A stretch of 31,365 nt of DNA, taken from positions 1 to 31,365 of IMG/VR virus record IMGVR_UViG_3300032265_001511. One strand, given 5' to 3'. The notes under the pieces were generated by a model. It did no database searches. It saw only the letters and a list, made by a program, of their open reading frames with translations, and was not told the DNA's origin. Each line of letters opens with the position of its first letter. Positions within the stretch are counted from its first letter, which is position 1. Shown here piece after piece: positions 5,965 through 13,207 of the stretch. This DNA is from a virus. A program made the position numbers and the translations under genes.

Positions 5965-6341
5965 TGGCCAAAAAATTTAAGTTTAACGAAGATCTTGCCA
6001 AAGTTATTTTGGAGTTGGGCCAACAGGGCGCATCTCAAAAGGCTATGTATGCCGCTATTGGCATCAGCAAAGACACGGCAGCCAAGCTAAAAAAAGAAGA
6101 CCCCTTGTTTGCTGAGACAATGTCCTTAGCCACAACTTACGGCCAAGCATTTTGGGAAAACATGATGTTAGCCAACATTGACAACAAAACGTTTAATTCC
6201 AGGGTAGCGGAAATTAGTCTACGTGGTCAGTACCCAGACGACTACCGTGAGCGCATGGATATAAAACAAGATATAAAACAAGAGGTTAAGATCGATTTCA
6301 ACAAAGAAGTTGCAGAATTGATTGCCGCCCTAAAAACCTAA
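5964..6341 (+). CDS. putative terminase small subunit
   Basis: This 125-residue protein has an N-terminal helix-turn-helix (GASQKAMYAAIGISKDTAAK, residues 22-41), a central helical segment (ETMSLATTYGQAFWENMM) and the C-terminal RGQYPDDYRERMD block typical of small terminase subunits. The small terminase recognises phage DNA and regulates the packaging ATPase. No large subunit is in the window, so if this call is right the two are separated. I chose ATG 5964 (TAATG overlap with the preceding stop) over 5952. A perfect terminator follows. The tail repeats D-I-K-Q twice. Confidence 0.62.
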   Translation: MAKKFKFNEDLAKVILELGQQGASQKAMYAAIGISKDTAAKLKKEDPLFAETMSLATTYGQAFWENMMLANIDNKTFNSRVAEISLRGQYPDDYRERMDIKQDIKQEVKIDFNKEVAELIAALKT

Positions 6342-6370
6342 AAATATTTATTTTCACTTTTCTCTAAATG

Positions 6371-6395
6371 GGGGTCCGAAAGGGCCCCTTTTTTT
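6371..6395 (+). terminator. Rho-independent terminator
   Basis: The stem GGGGTCC / GGGCCCC (one G-T wobble) closes on a GAAA tetraloop and is followed by seven T. It lies 30 bases after the terminase-like stop and ends operon A. The last T is also the first base of the next promoter-like motif. Confidence 0.9.
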
Positions 6396-6413
6396 GCATT
6401 AATATATGTAAGA
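6395..6413 (+). promoter_or_regulatory. phage promoter/operator motif, copy B
   Basis: TGCATTAATATATGTAAGA matches copy A at 15 of 19 positions. It starts at the last T of the terminator and sits 22 bases upstream of the DUF2800 start, so it most likely begins the 6436-8580 transcription unit. Confidence 0.6.
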
Positions 6414-6435
6414 TTAAACAGATTAAAAGGCAAAA

Positions 6436-7569
6436 ATGACAGCTCACGCGATTTTATCAGCTTCAGGCTCCAAGAGGTGGTTATCATGTACACCCAGCGC
6501 ACGCTTAGAGGCCACACTTCCAGAACAAAAAAGAAACCATGGGGCATTTGACTTCTCCCAAGAAGGCACCATGGCGCATTCGTTAGCAGAAGTTAAATTA
6601 CGGCATCATTTTGGTCAAATAGGAATTGAAGAATATGAAAAAGAATACGAAATTATTAAGGCAACACCCTACTACAACGACGACTTTGAGGCTAATGTCG
6701 ATAATTACGTTCTATATGTCCGCAGTCAAATCGGTGAAGGTGATACCCCACTATTTGAACAGCGCGTGGATTTCTCTGACTGGGTTCCTGACGGTTTTGG
6801 TACAGCCGACGTGGTTATACTTTCTAAGCACGCCATTCGTGTCATCGACCTCAAGTTTGGAAAAGGGGTCCCCGTATCCGCGCTCGACAACACACAGCTG
6901 CGACTATACGCGCTTGGTGCGTACAGCAAATTTAAAGAAGAGTACCCAGAAATCAAAGAAGTCAGCTACACGATACATCAACCGCGTCTTGACAGTATCA
7001 GTACCGACGGCACCAGTGTTGCTAAACTTGTCGACTGGGCCAACTACTTTGTCAAACCCAAAGCCAAGAAAGCGTGGAGTGGCAGTGGCGAGTTCCTCCC
7101 CGGCGACTGGTGTCAGTTCTGCAGGGCAAAAGCGCAGTGCCGTGCCCGCAGTGACTTCAACTCGGAGCTCGCAAAGCAAGACTTCAAATCCCCAGCACTC
7201 CTCACCGAAGAAGAAGTCAGTGAAGTCCTTGTCAAAGCGCAAAATTTAAGGACGTGGGCTAACGACGTAGAAGATTATGCATTGTCTAGAGCCGTGGAGC
7301 AAAGCATTATCCCCCCTGGCTTTAAACTATCTACCACAATAACCCACCGTAAAATATCAGACCAGGCGCTAGCTGCCGTGGTGCTAATTGAAAAGGGTAT
7401 GGATGAGGCAATTATCTGGGAGCAACCAAAATTAAAGTCTATTGCAGCGCTTGAAAAGTTAGGACCAAAGGGCCAACTAACGGCATGGCTTGGCGATTTA
7501 GTTATTCGACCAGAGGGCGCACCTAAGCTAGTAAAAGAAAAAGAAAACGCCAAGGAAGATTTTGCGTGA
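6436..7569 (+). CDS. DUF2800 PD-(D/E)xK nuclease-like protein (Cas4/AddB-like, Fe-S)
   Basis: This 377-residue protein belongs to DUF2800, a phage family related to Cas4/AddB-type nucleases. Visible features are SKRWLSC (C18), QEGT (E43), GTADVVIL (D125), VIDLKFGKG (D138, K140) and NTQLRLYALGA (Q154). These form the D...D-x-K nuclease pattern with its QL helix. C226-x2-C229-x5-C235 plus C18 reproduces the four-cysteine arrangement that holds a 4Fe-4S cluster in AddB and Cas4. It probably processes DNA ends in phage recombination together with the ssDNA-binding protein encoded downstream. The ATG follows AAAAGGCAAAA. The C-terminus is lysine-rich and overlaps the next GTG start. Confidence 0.85.
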   Translation: MTAHAILSASGSKRWLSCTPSARLEATLPEQKRNHGAFDFSQEGTMAHSLAEVKLRHHFGQIGIEEYEKEYEIIKATPYYNDDFEANVDNYVLYVRSQIGEGDTPLFEQRVDFSDWVPDGFGTADVVILSKHAIRVIDLKFGKGVPVSALDNTQLRLYALGAYSKFKEEYPEIKEVSYTIHQPRLDSISTDGTSVAKLVDWANYFVKPKAKKAWSGSGEFLPGDWCQFCRAKAQCRARSDFNSELAKQDFKSPALLTEEEVSEVLVKAQNLRTWANDVEDYALSRAVEQSIIPPGFKLSTTITHRKISDQALAAVVLIEKGMDEAIIWEQPKLKSIAALEKLGPKGQLTAWLGDLVIRPEGAPKLVKEKENAKEDFA

Positions 7570-7709
7570 GTACTTGGCTAATAGCGGCCATGGGATTAGT
7601 TTATCTAGTCGTGGCTATTGATCAATTTATAAAGGGCGGCGTGGGCACTGGCATCATGTTTTTAGGTTACGCAATTGGAAACGTGGGGCTAGTAATCGTA
7701 GCTAAATAA
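7566..7709 (+). CDS. small two-helix membrane protein (47 aa)
   Basis: The frame begins GTG at 7566, overlapping the DUF2800 stop (GTGA). It encodes MSTWLIAAMGLVYLVVAIDQ, then a short basic loop (FIKGG) and a second hydrophobic segment (IMFLGYAIGNVGLVIVA). Two transmembrane helices joined by a lysine-containing turn are clear. It lies in the replication unit and is not next to the lysozyme, so a holin is less likely than a membrane-bound accessory role. The function is unknown. Confidence 0.65.
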   Translation: MSTWLIAAMGLVYLVVAIDQFIKGGVGTGIMFLGYAIGNVGLVIVAK

Positions 7710-7727
7710 TAATCATAAAAGGCTGCT

Positions 7728-7985
7728 ATGATGGTACAATGTTATGGTTCGGAGTTTGAAATTCCAGACCTATTAATAAACAAGTTCTTTAAAGATTTTG
7801 ATGGGCTGCCCGGTAGTGGGCAACGAGAAAATATATGTAGTTTAAGAAATTCAGTTGATGAAATTTTAGATGTTGTAGCAGAAGACCCAGAGATGTTGTA
7901 CGAGCCAGAGTATTTGTCTGATTTTTTAAGGGCACTGGCGATGAAGCAAGCACTGGCAAATCATGGTATTCTGTATGACGCTTAG
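7728..7985 (+). CDS. acidic hypothetical protein (85 aa)
   Basis: I do not recognise this protein. It is acidic and helical (SEFEIPDLLINKFFKDFDGL; SVDEILDVVAEDPEML), with two adjacent ATG codons (7728 and 7731) behind AAAGG. It lies between the membrane protein and the ssDNA-binding gene, in the same unit. Confidence 0.65.
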   Translation: MMVQCYGSEFEIPDLLINKFFKDFDGLPGSGQRENICSLRNSVDEILDVVAEDPEMLYEPEYLSDFLRALAMKQALANHGILYDA

Positions 7986-7995
7986 TTATTTAAGG

Positions 7996-8031
7996 GTAGA
8001 CGAACAGGCCCCTATTGAAGTCCTGTTCTAC
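7996..8031 (+). promoter_or_regulatory. RNA hairpin upstream of the ssDNA-binding protein gene
   Basis: GAACAGG (8002-8008) pairs with CCTGTTC (8022-8028). GTA/TAC extends the stem outside a three-base bulge, and the loop is 13 bases. No T run follows, so it is not an ordinary terminator. It sits in the leader of the DUF2815 gene and could stabilise or regulate that mRNA. Confidence 0.4.
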
Positions 8032-8052
8032 AGTTAAAAAGGTAATGTCATC

Positions 8053-8580
8053 ATGGCAGCTAAATCAGTAAGAACAAAACTCGTAACAAACAAAGTTCGT
8101 TTGTCTTTCGTTAACGTATTTGAACCAGCCGAGACTTTAAACGGTGTACTTAAATATTCGACAATGGTATTAATTCCAAAGTCTGATAAAGAAGGTGTCG
8201 CTCGTTTTAATAAAGCATTTGAAGATACTAAGCAGGCCAATGCAGCATTTTTTGGTGGCTCGGTACCTAAGCTATTAAAAGGTGGCTTACGTGATGGTGA
8301 TGCAGAAAAAGAAGATCCAGAATTTGTGGGTCATTATTTCTTTAATGCCTACGCAAATATTGATCGTAAACCTGGCGTTGTAGACGCTGAAGTAAACCCA
8401 ATCCTTGATAAGAATGAGGTTTACAGTGGTTGCTATGGTCGTGTGTCAATTGATCTGTTTCCGTATGACACAGCAGGCGCCCGCGGTATTGCTGTTGGCT
8501 TAAACAACGTTCAAAAGTTGGAAGACGGAGAACGTTTAGGTGGTTCTAGCACATCAGCAGCAACAGATTTTGCAGTATAA
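8053..8580 (+). CDS. DUF2815 family single-stranded DNA-binding protein
   Basis: The 175-residue sequence matches DUF2815, phage proteins with an OB fold related to T7 gp2.5. Supporting segments are VRLSFVNVFEPAE (residues 16-28), YSTMVLIPKSDK, PVLDKNEVYSGCYGRVSIDL-like text around 120-140 (here NPILDKNEVYSGCYGRVSI), and GIAVGLNNVQKLEDGERLGG. The short variable tail ends DFAV, with an acidic residue and a terminal aromatic as in ssDNA-binding proteins of this type. It would coat ssDNA in replication and recombination. AAAAAGG lies 10 bases upstream of the ATG, and a strong terminator follows. Confidence 0.88.
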   Translation: MAAKSVRTKLVTNKVRLSFVNVFEPAETLNGVLKYSTMVLIPKSDKEGVARFNKAFEDTKQANAAFFGGSVPKLLKGGLRDGDAEKEDPEFVGHYFFNAYANIDRKPGVVDAEVNPILDKNEVYSGCYGRVSIDLFPYDTAGARGIAVGLNNVQKLEDGERLGGSSTSAATDFAV

Positions 8581-8609
8581 GTAGTTCCTTTAGTAGTACC
8601 TGTAGTACG

Positions 8610-8644
8610 GGGAGTGTCCATAGAAGCTGTGGCCTCCCTTTTTT
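8610..8644 (+). terminator. Rho-independent terminator with two-part stem
   Basis: GGGAG (8610-8614) pairs with CTCCC (8634-8638). Inside it CCATAG pairs with CTGTGG (one G-T wobble) around an AAG loop, and six T follow. It ends the 6436-8580 unit. The rest of the gap to 8672 shows only direct GTAGTAC repeats (about 8593-8608) and a leader. Confidence 0.88.
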
Positions 8645-8671
8645 ATCCACCAACTAACATAAAAAGAAACC

Positions 8672-10546
8672 ATGGACCAATACCGTGAATACATTGCCGC
8701 CAGCCGCTACGCTAGATACATTGATGACAAAGGTCGTCGTGAAACTTGGGAAGAGACAGTACAACGATTTATAGATTATATTTTTAACAGAACACCAGCG
8801 ATAGCTGAAGACAAAAAAACAAAGAAAGAATTATTTAACGCAATCCTTAACCATGAACTTATGCCGTCAATGCGTGCCTTGATGACGGCAGGAAAGAGTG
8901 CCGACCGTGATAACACTTGCATCTATAATTGCTCGTATCTCCCAGTGGATGACCCCAAGTCATTTGATGAGGCCATGTTTATCCTCTTGTGTGGAACTGG
9001 AGTTGGATTCTCAGTCGAATCAAGGTATATTAATGGTTTGCCGGAAGTGCCGGACCGCCTATTCGATTCCGAGCATACGATTTCCGTCCACGACTCTAAA
9101 GAAGGATGGGCCAAGTCACTACGTCTACTCCTCGCTAACCTCTGGGCTGGAGAAATTCCAAAGTGGGACGTGTCCAATGTCCGCCCTGCCGGAGCACGAC
9201 TCAAAACATTTGGTGGAAGAGCTTCAGGGCCAGAACCACTAGTAGATTTGTTTGAATTTACCGTGGCAATGTTTAAACATGCCAAGGGCAGAAAACTTAA
9301 CTCACTAGAGTGCCATGACCTAATGTGCAAGATTGGTGAGGTTGTGGTTGTGGGTGGTGTGCGAAGATCTGCTATGATTAGCCTATCTGATTTAGATGAC
9401 GAAAGGATTAGACATGCAAAAGCTGGACCATGGTGGGAAACCGCGCCTCACAGAGCGCTTGCTAACAATTCTGCTGTTTATAACGAAACGCCAACCGTTG
9501 GTAAGTTTATGGAGGAATGGGTCTCCCTTTACAACTCGCATAGTGGAGAACGCGGAATTTTTAACAGAGAGGCTGCAAAAAAGACTGTGGCCAAATACGG
9601 TCATCGAGACGTTAATTATGATTTTGGGACTAACCCTTGCAGCGAAATTATTTTACGACCTTATCAGTTCTGTAATCTAACAGAGGCGGTAATACGACAT
9701 GACGACACCAAAGAAACTTTATTGCGCAAGGTTAAACTGGCAGCAATCTTGGGGACAATTCAATCTTCGTTTACCAAGTTCCCTTACCTGCGAAAAGTGT
9801 GGCAACGCAATACGGAAGAAGAAAGACTTCTTGGCGTGTCCTTCACTGGAATTTATGACAACAAACTTACATGCACCCAAGGAGAAGAACTAAATGGCAT
9901 ACTCACAGAGTTACGAGAAATGGCTAGGGCAACAAATAAACAGTGGGCTGAAAGACTTGGAATCCCTACAAGCACAGCTATCACTTGCGTTAAACCTTCG
10001 GGAACAGTATCCCAGCTCGTTGATAGCGCAAGTGGAATCCATCCTCGTCACGCTAAGTATTACATTAGACGGGTTAGAGGAGATAAAAAGGACCCTCTCT
10101 CACGGTTCTTAATACAACAAGGAATACCAAATGAAGAATGCGTATATAAACCAACCCAAACCGTCGTATTTAGCTTCCCTCAAAAAGCGCCTGACGGACT
10201 CACTCGGGATGATGTTACTCCGATTAGCCATTTGGAGCTTTGGCTTACTTATCAAAGATTCTGGTGTGAACATAAACCAAGTGTTACCATCTCGGTCGAA
10301 GAAAAAGATTGGCCAAGCGTCGGTGCGTGGACTTGGGAAAACTTCAGCGAAATCAGCGGAGTCAGCTACCTCCCGTACGACGGCGGCACGTACCGCCAAG
10401 CCCCGTACGAAGAATGCACCGAAGAACAATATAACGAGCTTAAAGCCAAGATCCCCACGATCAACTGGAGCGAGCTTAAAGAAGAAACCGACAATGTAGA
10501 AGGTGCTCAGATGCTTGCTTGTTCTGCGGGTTCCTGCGAAATATAA
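8672..10546 (+). CDS. nrdJ: adenosylcobalamin-dependent (class II) ribonucleoside-triphosphate reductase
   Basis: This is a monomeric class II ribonucleotide reductase of the Lactobacillus leichmannii type. It reduces ribonucleotides to deoxyribonucleotides using a B12-generated thiyl radical, feeding phage DNA synthesis. NPCSEIILRPYQFCNL gives C323, E325 and C334, with the spacing of L. leichmannii C408, E410 and C419. The C-terminal C617-x4-C622 pair (CSAGSC) matches the thioredoxin-reducible cysteines. An N-terminal cysteine pair (C83/C87) and LLCGTGVGFSVE (106-117) are family features. At 624 residues it is shorter than the 739-residue bacterial enzyme, as is usual in phages. It needs host or environmental cobalamin, and I see no B12 riboswitch in the leader. 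The stop overlaps the methyltransferase start (TAATG). Confidence 0.95.
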   Translation: MDQYREYIAASRYARYIDDKGRRETWEETVQRFIDYIFNRTPAIAEDKKTKKELFNAILNHELMPSMRALMTAGKSADRDNTCIYNCSYLPVDDPKSFDEAMFILLCGTGVGFSVESRYINGLPEVPDRLFDSEHTISVHDSKEGWAKSLRLLLANLWAGEIPKWDVSNVRPAGARLKTFGGRASGPEPLVDLFEFTVAMFKHAKGRKLNSLECHDLMCKIGEVVVVGGVRRSAMISLSDLDDERIRHAKAGPWWETAPHRALANNSAVYNETPTVGKFMEEWVSLYNSHSGERGIFNREAAKKTVAKYGHRDVNYDFGTNPCSEIILRPYQFCNLTEAVIRHDDTKETLLRKVKLAAILGTIQSSFTKFPYLRKVWQRNTEEERLLGVSFTGIYDNKLTCTQGEELNGILTELREMARATNKQWAERLGIPTSTAITCVKPSGTVSQLVDSASGIHPRHAKYYIRRVRGDKKDPLSRFLIQQGIPNEECVYKPTQTVVFSFPQKAPDGLTRDDVTPISHLELWLTYQRFWCEHKPSVTISVEEKDWPSVGAWTWENFSEISGVSYLPYDGGTYRQAPYEECTEEQYNELKAKIPTINWSELKEETDNVEGAQMLACSAGSCEI

Positions 10547-11184
10547 TGTCGTTATACCGATACTTTTTAAACAATAACAAAAAGGTAATCCACAAGTGGG
10601 TTCACTACTTTGATATTTATGAAAGGCATTTTGCTAGGTTCAAAGATAAAGCACCTGTTGTATTAGAAATAGGTGTCTTTAAAGGTGGTTCGATGCAAAT
10701 GTGGAAAGACTATTTCGGGCCGGGCACAAAAATCATTGGAATAGACATTGACCCAACTTGCAAACAACATGAAGAAGAAGGAGTTGAAATCTTTATTGGC
10801 AATCAAGATTGTCCTGGGTTGATTAATACTATTTTTAACAAGTACCAAAACATTGACATTGTGATTGACGATGGTGGTCATCACATGAAACCAATGGTTA
10901 ACTCATTTAATTTGATATACGATAGGGTTAACCCCAACGGTGTGTATTTGGTGGAAGACACGCATACATGCTACTGGGAAGAGTACGAGGGCGGTTTAAA
11001 ACTTCCTAGTAGCTTTATGGAGTTTACAAAGAATAAGTTAGACGAGATTAACGCGGTACATTCGAGGGGCACAGTGCCAATCACAAAGTTTACTAAATCG
11101 ACCGATCTTATTGCCTGTTATGATAGCATTGTGGTTTTTGAAAGAAAACCACAATCAGAACGTCAAGCACTTTTTATGCCTTAA
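10546..11184 (+). CDS. class I SAM-dependent methyltransferase (CmcI/MycE-like)
   Basis: This 212-residue protein has motif I VVLEIGVFKGGSMQMW (about 38-53), an acidic post-I strand IIGIDIDP (63-70) and DIVIDDGGHH (104-113). The double aspartate and double histidine of the last are typical of metal-assisted O-methyltransferases related to cephalosporin hydroxylase CmcI and the macrolide-sugar methyltransferase MycE. A later VYLVEDTHTCYW segment fits the same fold. The substrate is unknown; a sugar or surface glycan is plausible. It is translationally coupled to the ribonucleotide reductase (TAATG at 10544-10548), which argues for ATG 10546 rather than the upstream in-frame start at 10519. It is followed by a terminator. 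Confidence 0.78.
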   Translation: MSLYRYFLNNNKKVIHKWVHYFDIYERHFARFKDKAPVVLEIGVFKGGSMQMWKDYFGPGTKIIGIDIDPTCKQHEEEGVEIFIGNQDCPGLINTIFNKYQNIDIVIDDGGHHMKPMVNSFNLIYDRVNPNGVYLVEDTHTCYWEEYEGGLKLPSSFMEFTKNKLDEINAVHSRGTVPITKFTKSTDLIACYDSIVVFERKPQSERQALFMP

Positions 11185-11212
11185 AAATATTTTTTTTGTT
11201 GGTAGTAATATT

Positions 11213-11234
11213 GGGGGCTTCGGCCCCCTTTTTT
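11213..11234 (+). terminator. Rho-independent terminator (UUCG loop)
   Basis: GGGGGC TTCG GCCCCC is a perfect six-base-pair stem with the very stable UUCG tetraloop, followed by six T. It ends the ribonucleotide reductase-methyltransferase unit. The remaining 50 bases before the polymerase gene hold an AT-rich stretch (TTATGTTACAATTAATTT) that could carry a host -10-like element, and a CTTAGGAG ribosome binding site. Confidence 0.93.
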
Positions 11235-11284
11235 ATGTTACAATTAATTTCCGCCAATACGTTGGTTTGCCTTAGGAGCGCATA

Positions 11285-13195
11285 ATGATATATTCAATAG
11301 ACTTTGAAACACGTAGCTTTGCCGACTTAGCAAAAGTCGGGCTTGACAAGTACGCCAACTGTCTATCCACCGAAGTATTATGTATTGCCTTTGGTGCGTA
11401 CCCAGACGTGATACGTCTAGTAGACAAATCCATTTTAAATAAAAACTTTCCATTGCTAGACCACGTCCGCAATGGCGGCAAGATACAGGCATGGAACGCC
11501 TTGTTTGAGTACGCAATCTGGAACTGTGTCTGCGTCCCTAAGTACGGCTGGCCAGAGCTAAAGCTAGAGCAGTGCATTGACACCATGGCCATAGCAGCGG
11601 CTAACAACATCCCCCAGGCCCTTGGTGACGCCGCCTTGTTTATGGATGCGAGCCAGCAAAAAGACACCCGTGGCAGGTACCTAATCCAGAAGCTATGCAA
11701 GCCAGTTAAAGGATCCTTTAATAACGACCCAAAATTGATGGCTGAGATGTTTGAATACTGTAAGCAGGACGTACGCACAGAAATGGCAATTGGAGCCAAT
11801 TTAAGGCCTCTTGTAGCCTCCGAACAGGATGTATGGACCCTTACCCAACGAATCAATTTAAGAGGCGTACCGGTTGATCCTGTAGAGCTGCGCAACGCCG
11901 TCACGGCAGTAGAGGCCACCCAGGCCGCCATTGACGCAGAGTGTGTATCCATAACCGGCTGTAAGCCATCCGAGCGGGCCAAGCTGCTTAAATGGTTAAA
12001 CAATAACAACGCCGAGCTGGACGATTTGACCGCAGACACCGTCTCAAAAATGCTGCAGTGCAGCATTCCTAAGAAAATACGCCGTGTGCTAGAGCTACGC
12101 CAAGATGGCACACAGACCTCAACGGCAAAGTTTGCCAAAATGCAGGAGATACAACGAAATGGCAGAATCAGGAACACGCTCATCTATCACGGGGCTTCTA
12201 CTGGCCGTTGGGCATCTAGGGGTGGTCTCAACCTTCAAAATTTGGCACGTCCTTCACTTACAGATAATGAAGTTGAAGTGGCGCTACCAAAGGTATTTAC
12301 AGGTGCGACTGGTTCAATGGACGAACTGTCCTCACTCGTCCGCTCTGCTATTAAGGCTCCCGAGCAACAAACCTTTGTTGATGTGGATTTTAGCTCAATT
12401 GAAAACAGAGTTGGCGTCTACTTGGCTGGCCAGAAAAATAAGATCGAGCTATTCCGCAGTGGTCTTGACGAGTATAAGACGTTTGCATCTGAGTCGCTAT
12501 ACAATATACCGTACGAGGAAGTCACTAAGGAACAGAGGCAGATAGCCAAGTCAGCCGTATTGGGCGCGATGTTTGGCCAAGGCGCCAAGGGGTTGGTGAA
12601 GTATGCTGGGGGGATGGGTGTCGAGATGGATGAGGCTCAGGCTGAGCTAGCGGTTAGTAACTACCGATCTTCGTACTCGATGGTAAGAGATTTGTGGACG
12701 CTGTTTGACTTTGCTGCTAAAAGCGCAATAAAAGATCCCGGCACGCCTCAATCTGCCGGTAATAAGATTATGATGAAGGTAGTTAAGGGTGTGCTCTGGA
12801 TGCAGCTACCCAGTAAGCGTCTCATCTGCTGGCAGAGGCCAAAGTTCGAGCTGGTCGAAACATCGTGGGGTGACAAGAGGATGGGTGTCACTGTCCACAG
12901 CCAAAACACTTTCACTCGGCAGTGGAGCAGGAACGCCCTGATCGGCAGCAGTATGTTTCAGTCCGCCGTTCAGGCGACTGCTAGAGATTTTCTTGCCGTG
13001 GCTATGCTTAATCTTGAGAAGTCCGGTTACAACGTGATCAACAGCGTGCATGATGAAGTTTTACTCCTTGTGGAAGAACAAAACGGGGAGTCCGCACTGG
13101 CCGACGTAGTCAAGATTATGACTACACCACCAGAGTGGGCGCCCGATTTTCCTCTTGCTGCGGAGGGCTGGCACGGTAAACGCTACAGGAAGTGA
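11285..13195 (+). CDS. family A DNA polymerase with 3'-5' exonuclease domain
   Basis: This is the replicative DNA polymerase (636 residues). The exonuclease motifs are DFETRS (D6, E8), AWNALFEYA (N71, E75) and Y158-CKQD162. Polymerase motifs are GRW (307-309), motif A VDVDFSSIE (D368), motif B R418-QIAK422-SAVLGAMFG and motif C NSVHDEVLL. In the O helix the residue equivalent to E. coli Phe762 is Leu426 and that equivalent to Tyr766 is Phe430. Leu762-type polymerases are frequent in aquatic viruses and have been linked to slower, more accurate synthesis and possibly temperate lifestyles. There is no 5'-3' exonuclease domain, as in most phages. TTAGGAGCGCATA precedes the ATG, and its stop abuts the convergent virion gene. 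Confidence 0.95.
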   Translation: MIYSIDFETRSFADLAKVGLDKYANCLSTEVLCIAFGAYPDVIRLVDKSILNKNFPLLDHVRNGGKIQAWNALFEYAIWNCVCVPKYGWPELKLEQCIDTMAIAAANNIPQALGDAALFMDASQQKDTRGRYLIQKLCKPVKGSFNNDPKLMAEMFEYCKQDVRTEMAIGANLRPLVASEQDVWTLTQRINLRGVPVDPVELRNAVTAVEATQAAIDAECVSITGCKPSERAKLLKWLNNNNAELDDLTADTVSKMLQCSIPKKIRRVLELRQDGTQTSTAKFAKMQEIQRNGRIRNTLIYHGASTGRWASRGGLNLQNLARPSLTDNEVEVALPKVFTGATGSMDELSSLVRSAIKAPEQQTFVDVDFSSIENRVGVYLAGQKNKIELFRSGLDEYKTFASESLYNIPYEEVTKEQRQIAKSAVLGAMFGQGAKGLVKYAGGMGVEMDEAQAELAVSNYRSSYSMVRDLWTLFDFAAKSAIKDPGTPQSAGNKIMMKVVKGVLWMQLPSKRLICWQRPKFELVETSWGDKRMGVTVHSQNTFTRQWSRNALIGSSMFQSAVQATARDFLAVAMLNLEKSGYNVINSVHDEVLLLVEEQNGESALADVVKIMTTPPEWAPDFPLAAEGWHGKRYRK

Positions 13196-13207
13196 TTACT
13201 TCTTTTT
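13189..13207 (+). terminator. possible terminator hairpin spanning the convergent stop codons
   Basis: GAAGT (13189-13193) and ACTTC (13198-13202) form a five-base-pair stem around GATT, followed by five T on the + strand. The hairpin overlaps the polymerase TGA and the stop of the - strand gene. The stem is weak, but this is the only stop signal I see between two converging operons. Confidence 0.4.

Noticed and set aside
8672-10546. Cobalamin riboswitch upstream of the B12-dependent reductase, or an intein/intron in the gene
   Set aside because: The leader is too short and lacks a B12-box-like sequence. The reductase reads continuously through all key motifs with no insertion.
11272-12183. 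303-residue - strand open frame opposite the DNA polymerase
   Set aside because: It is a shadow of the polymerase gene, whose exonuclease and polymerase motifs are intact on the + strand. The antisense translation has no recognisable features.
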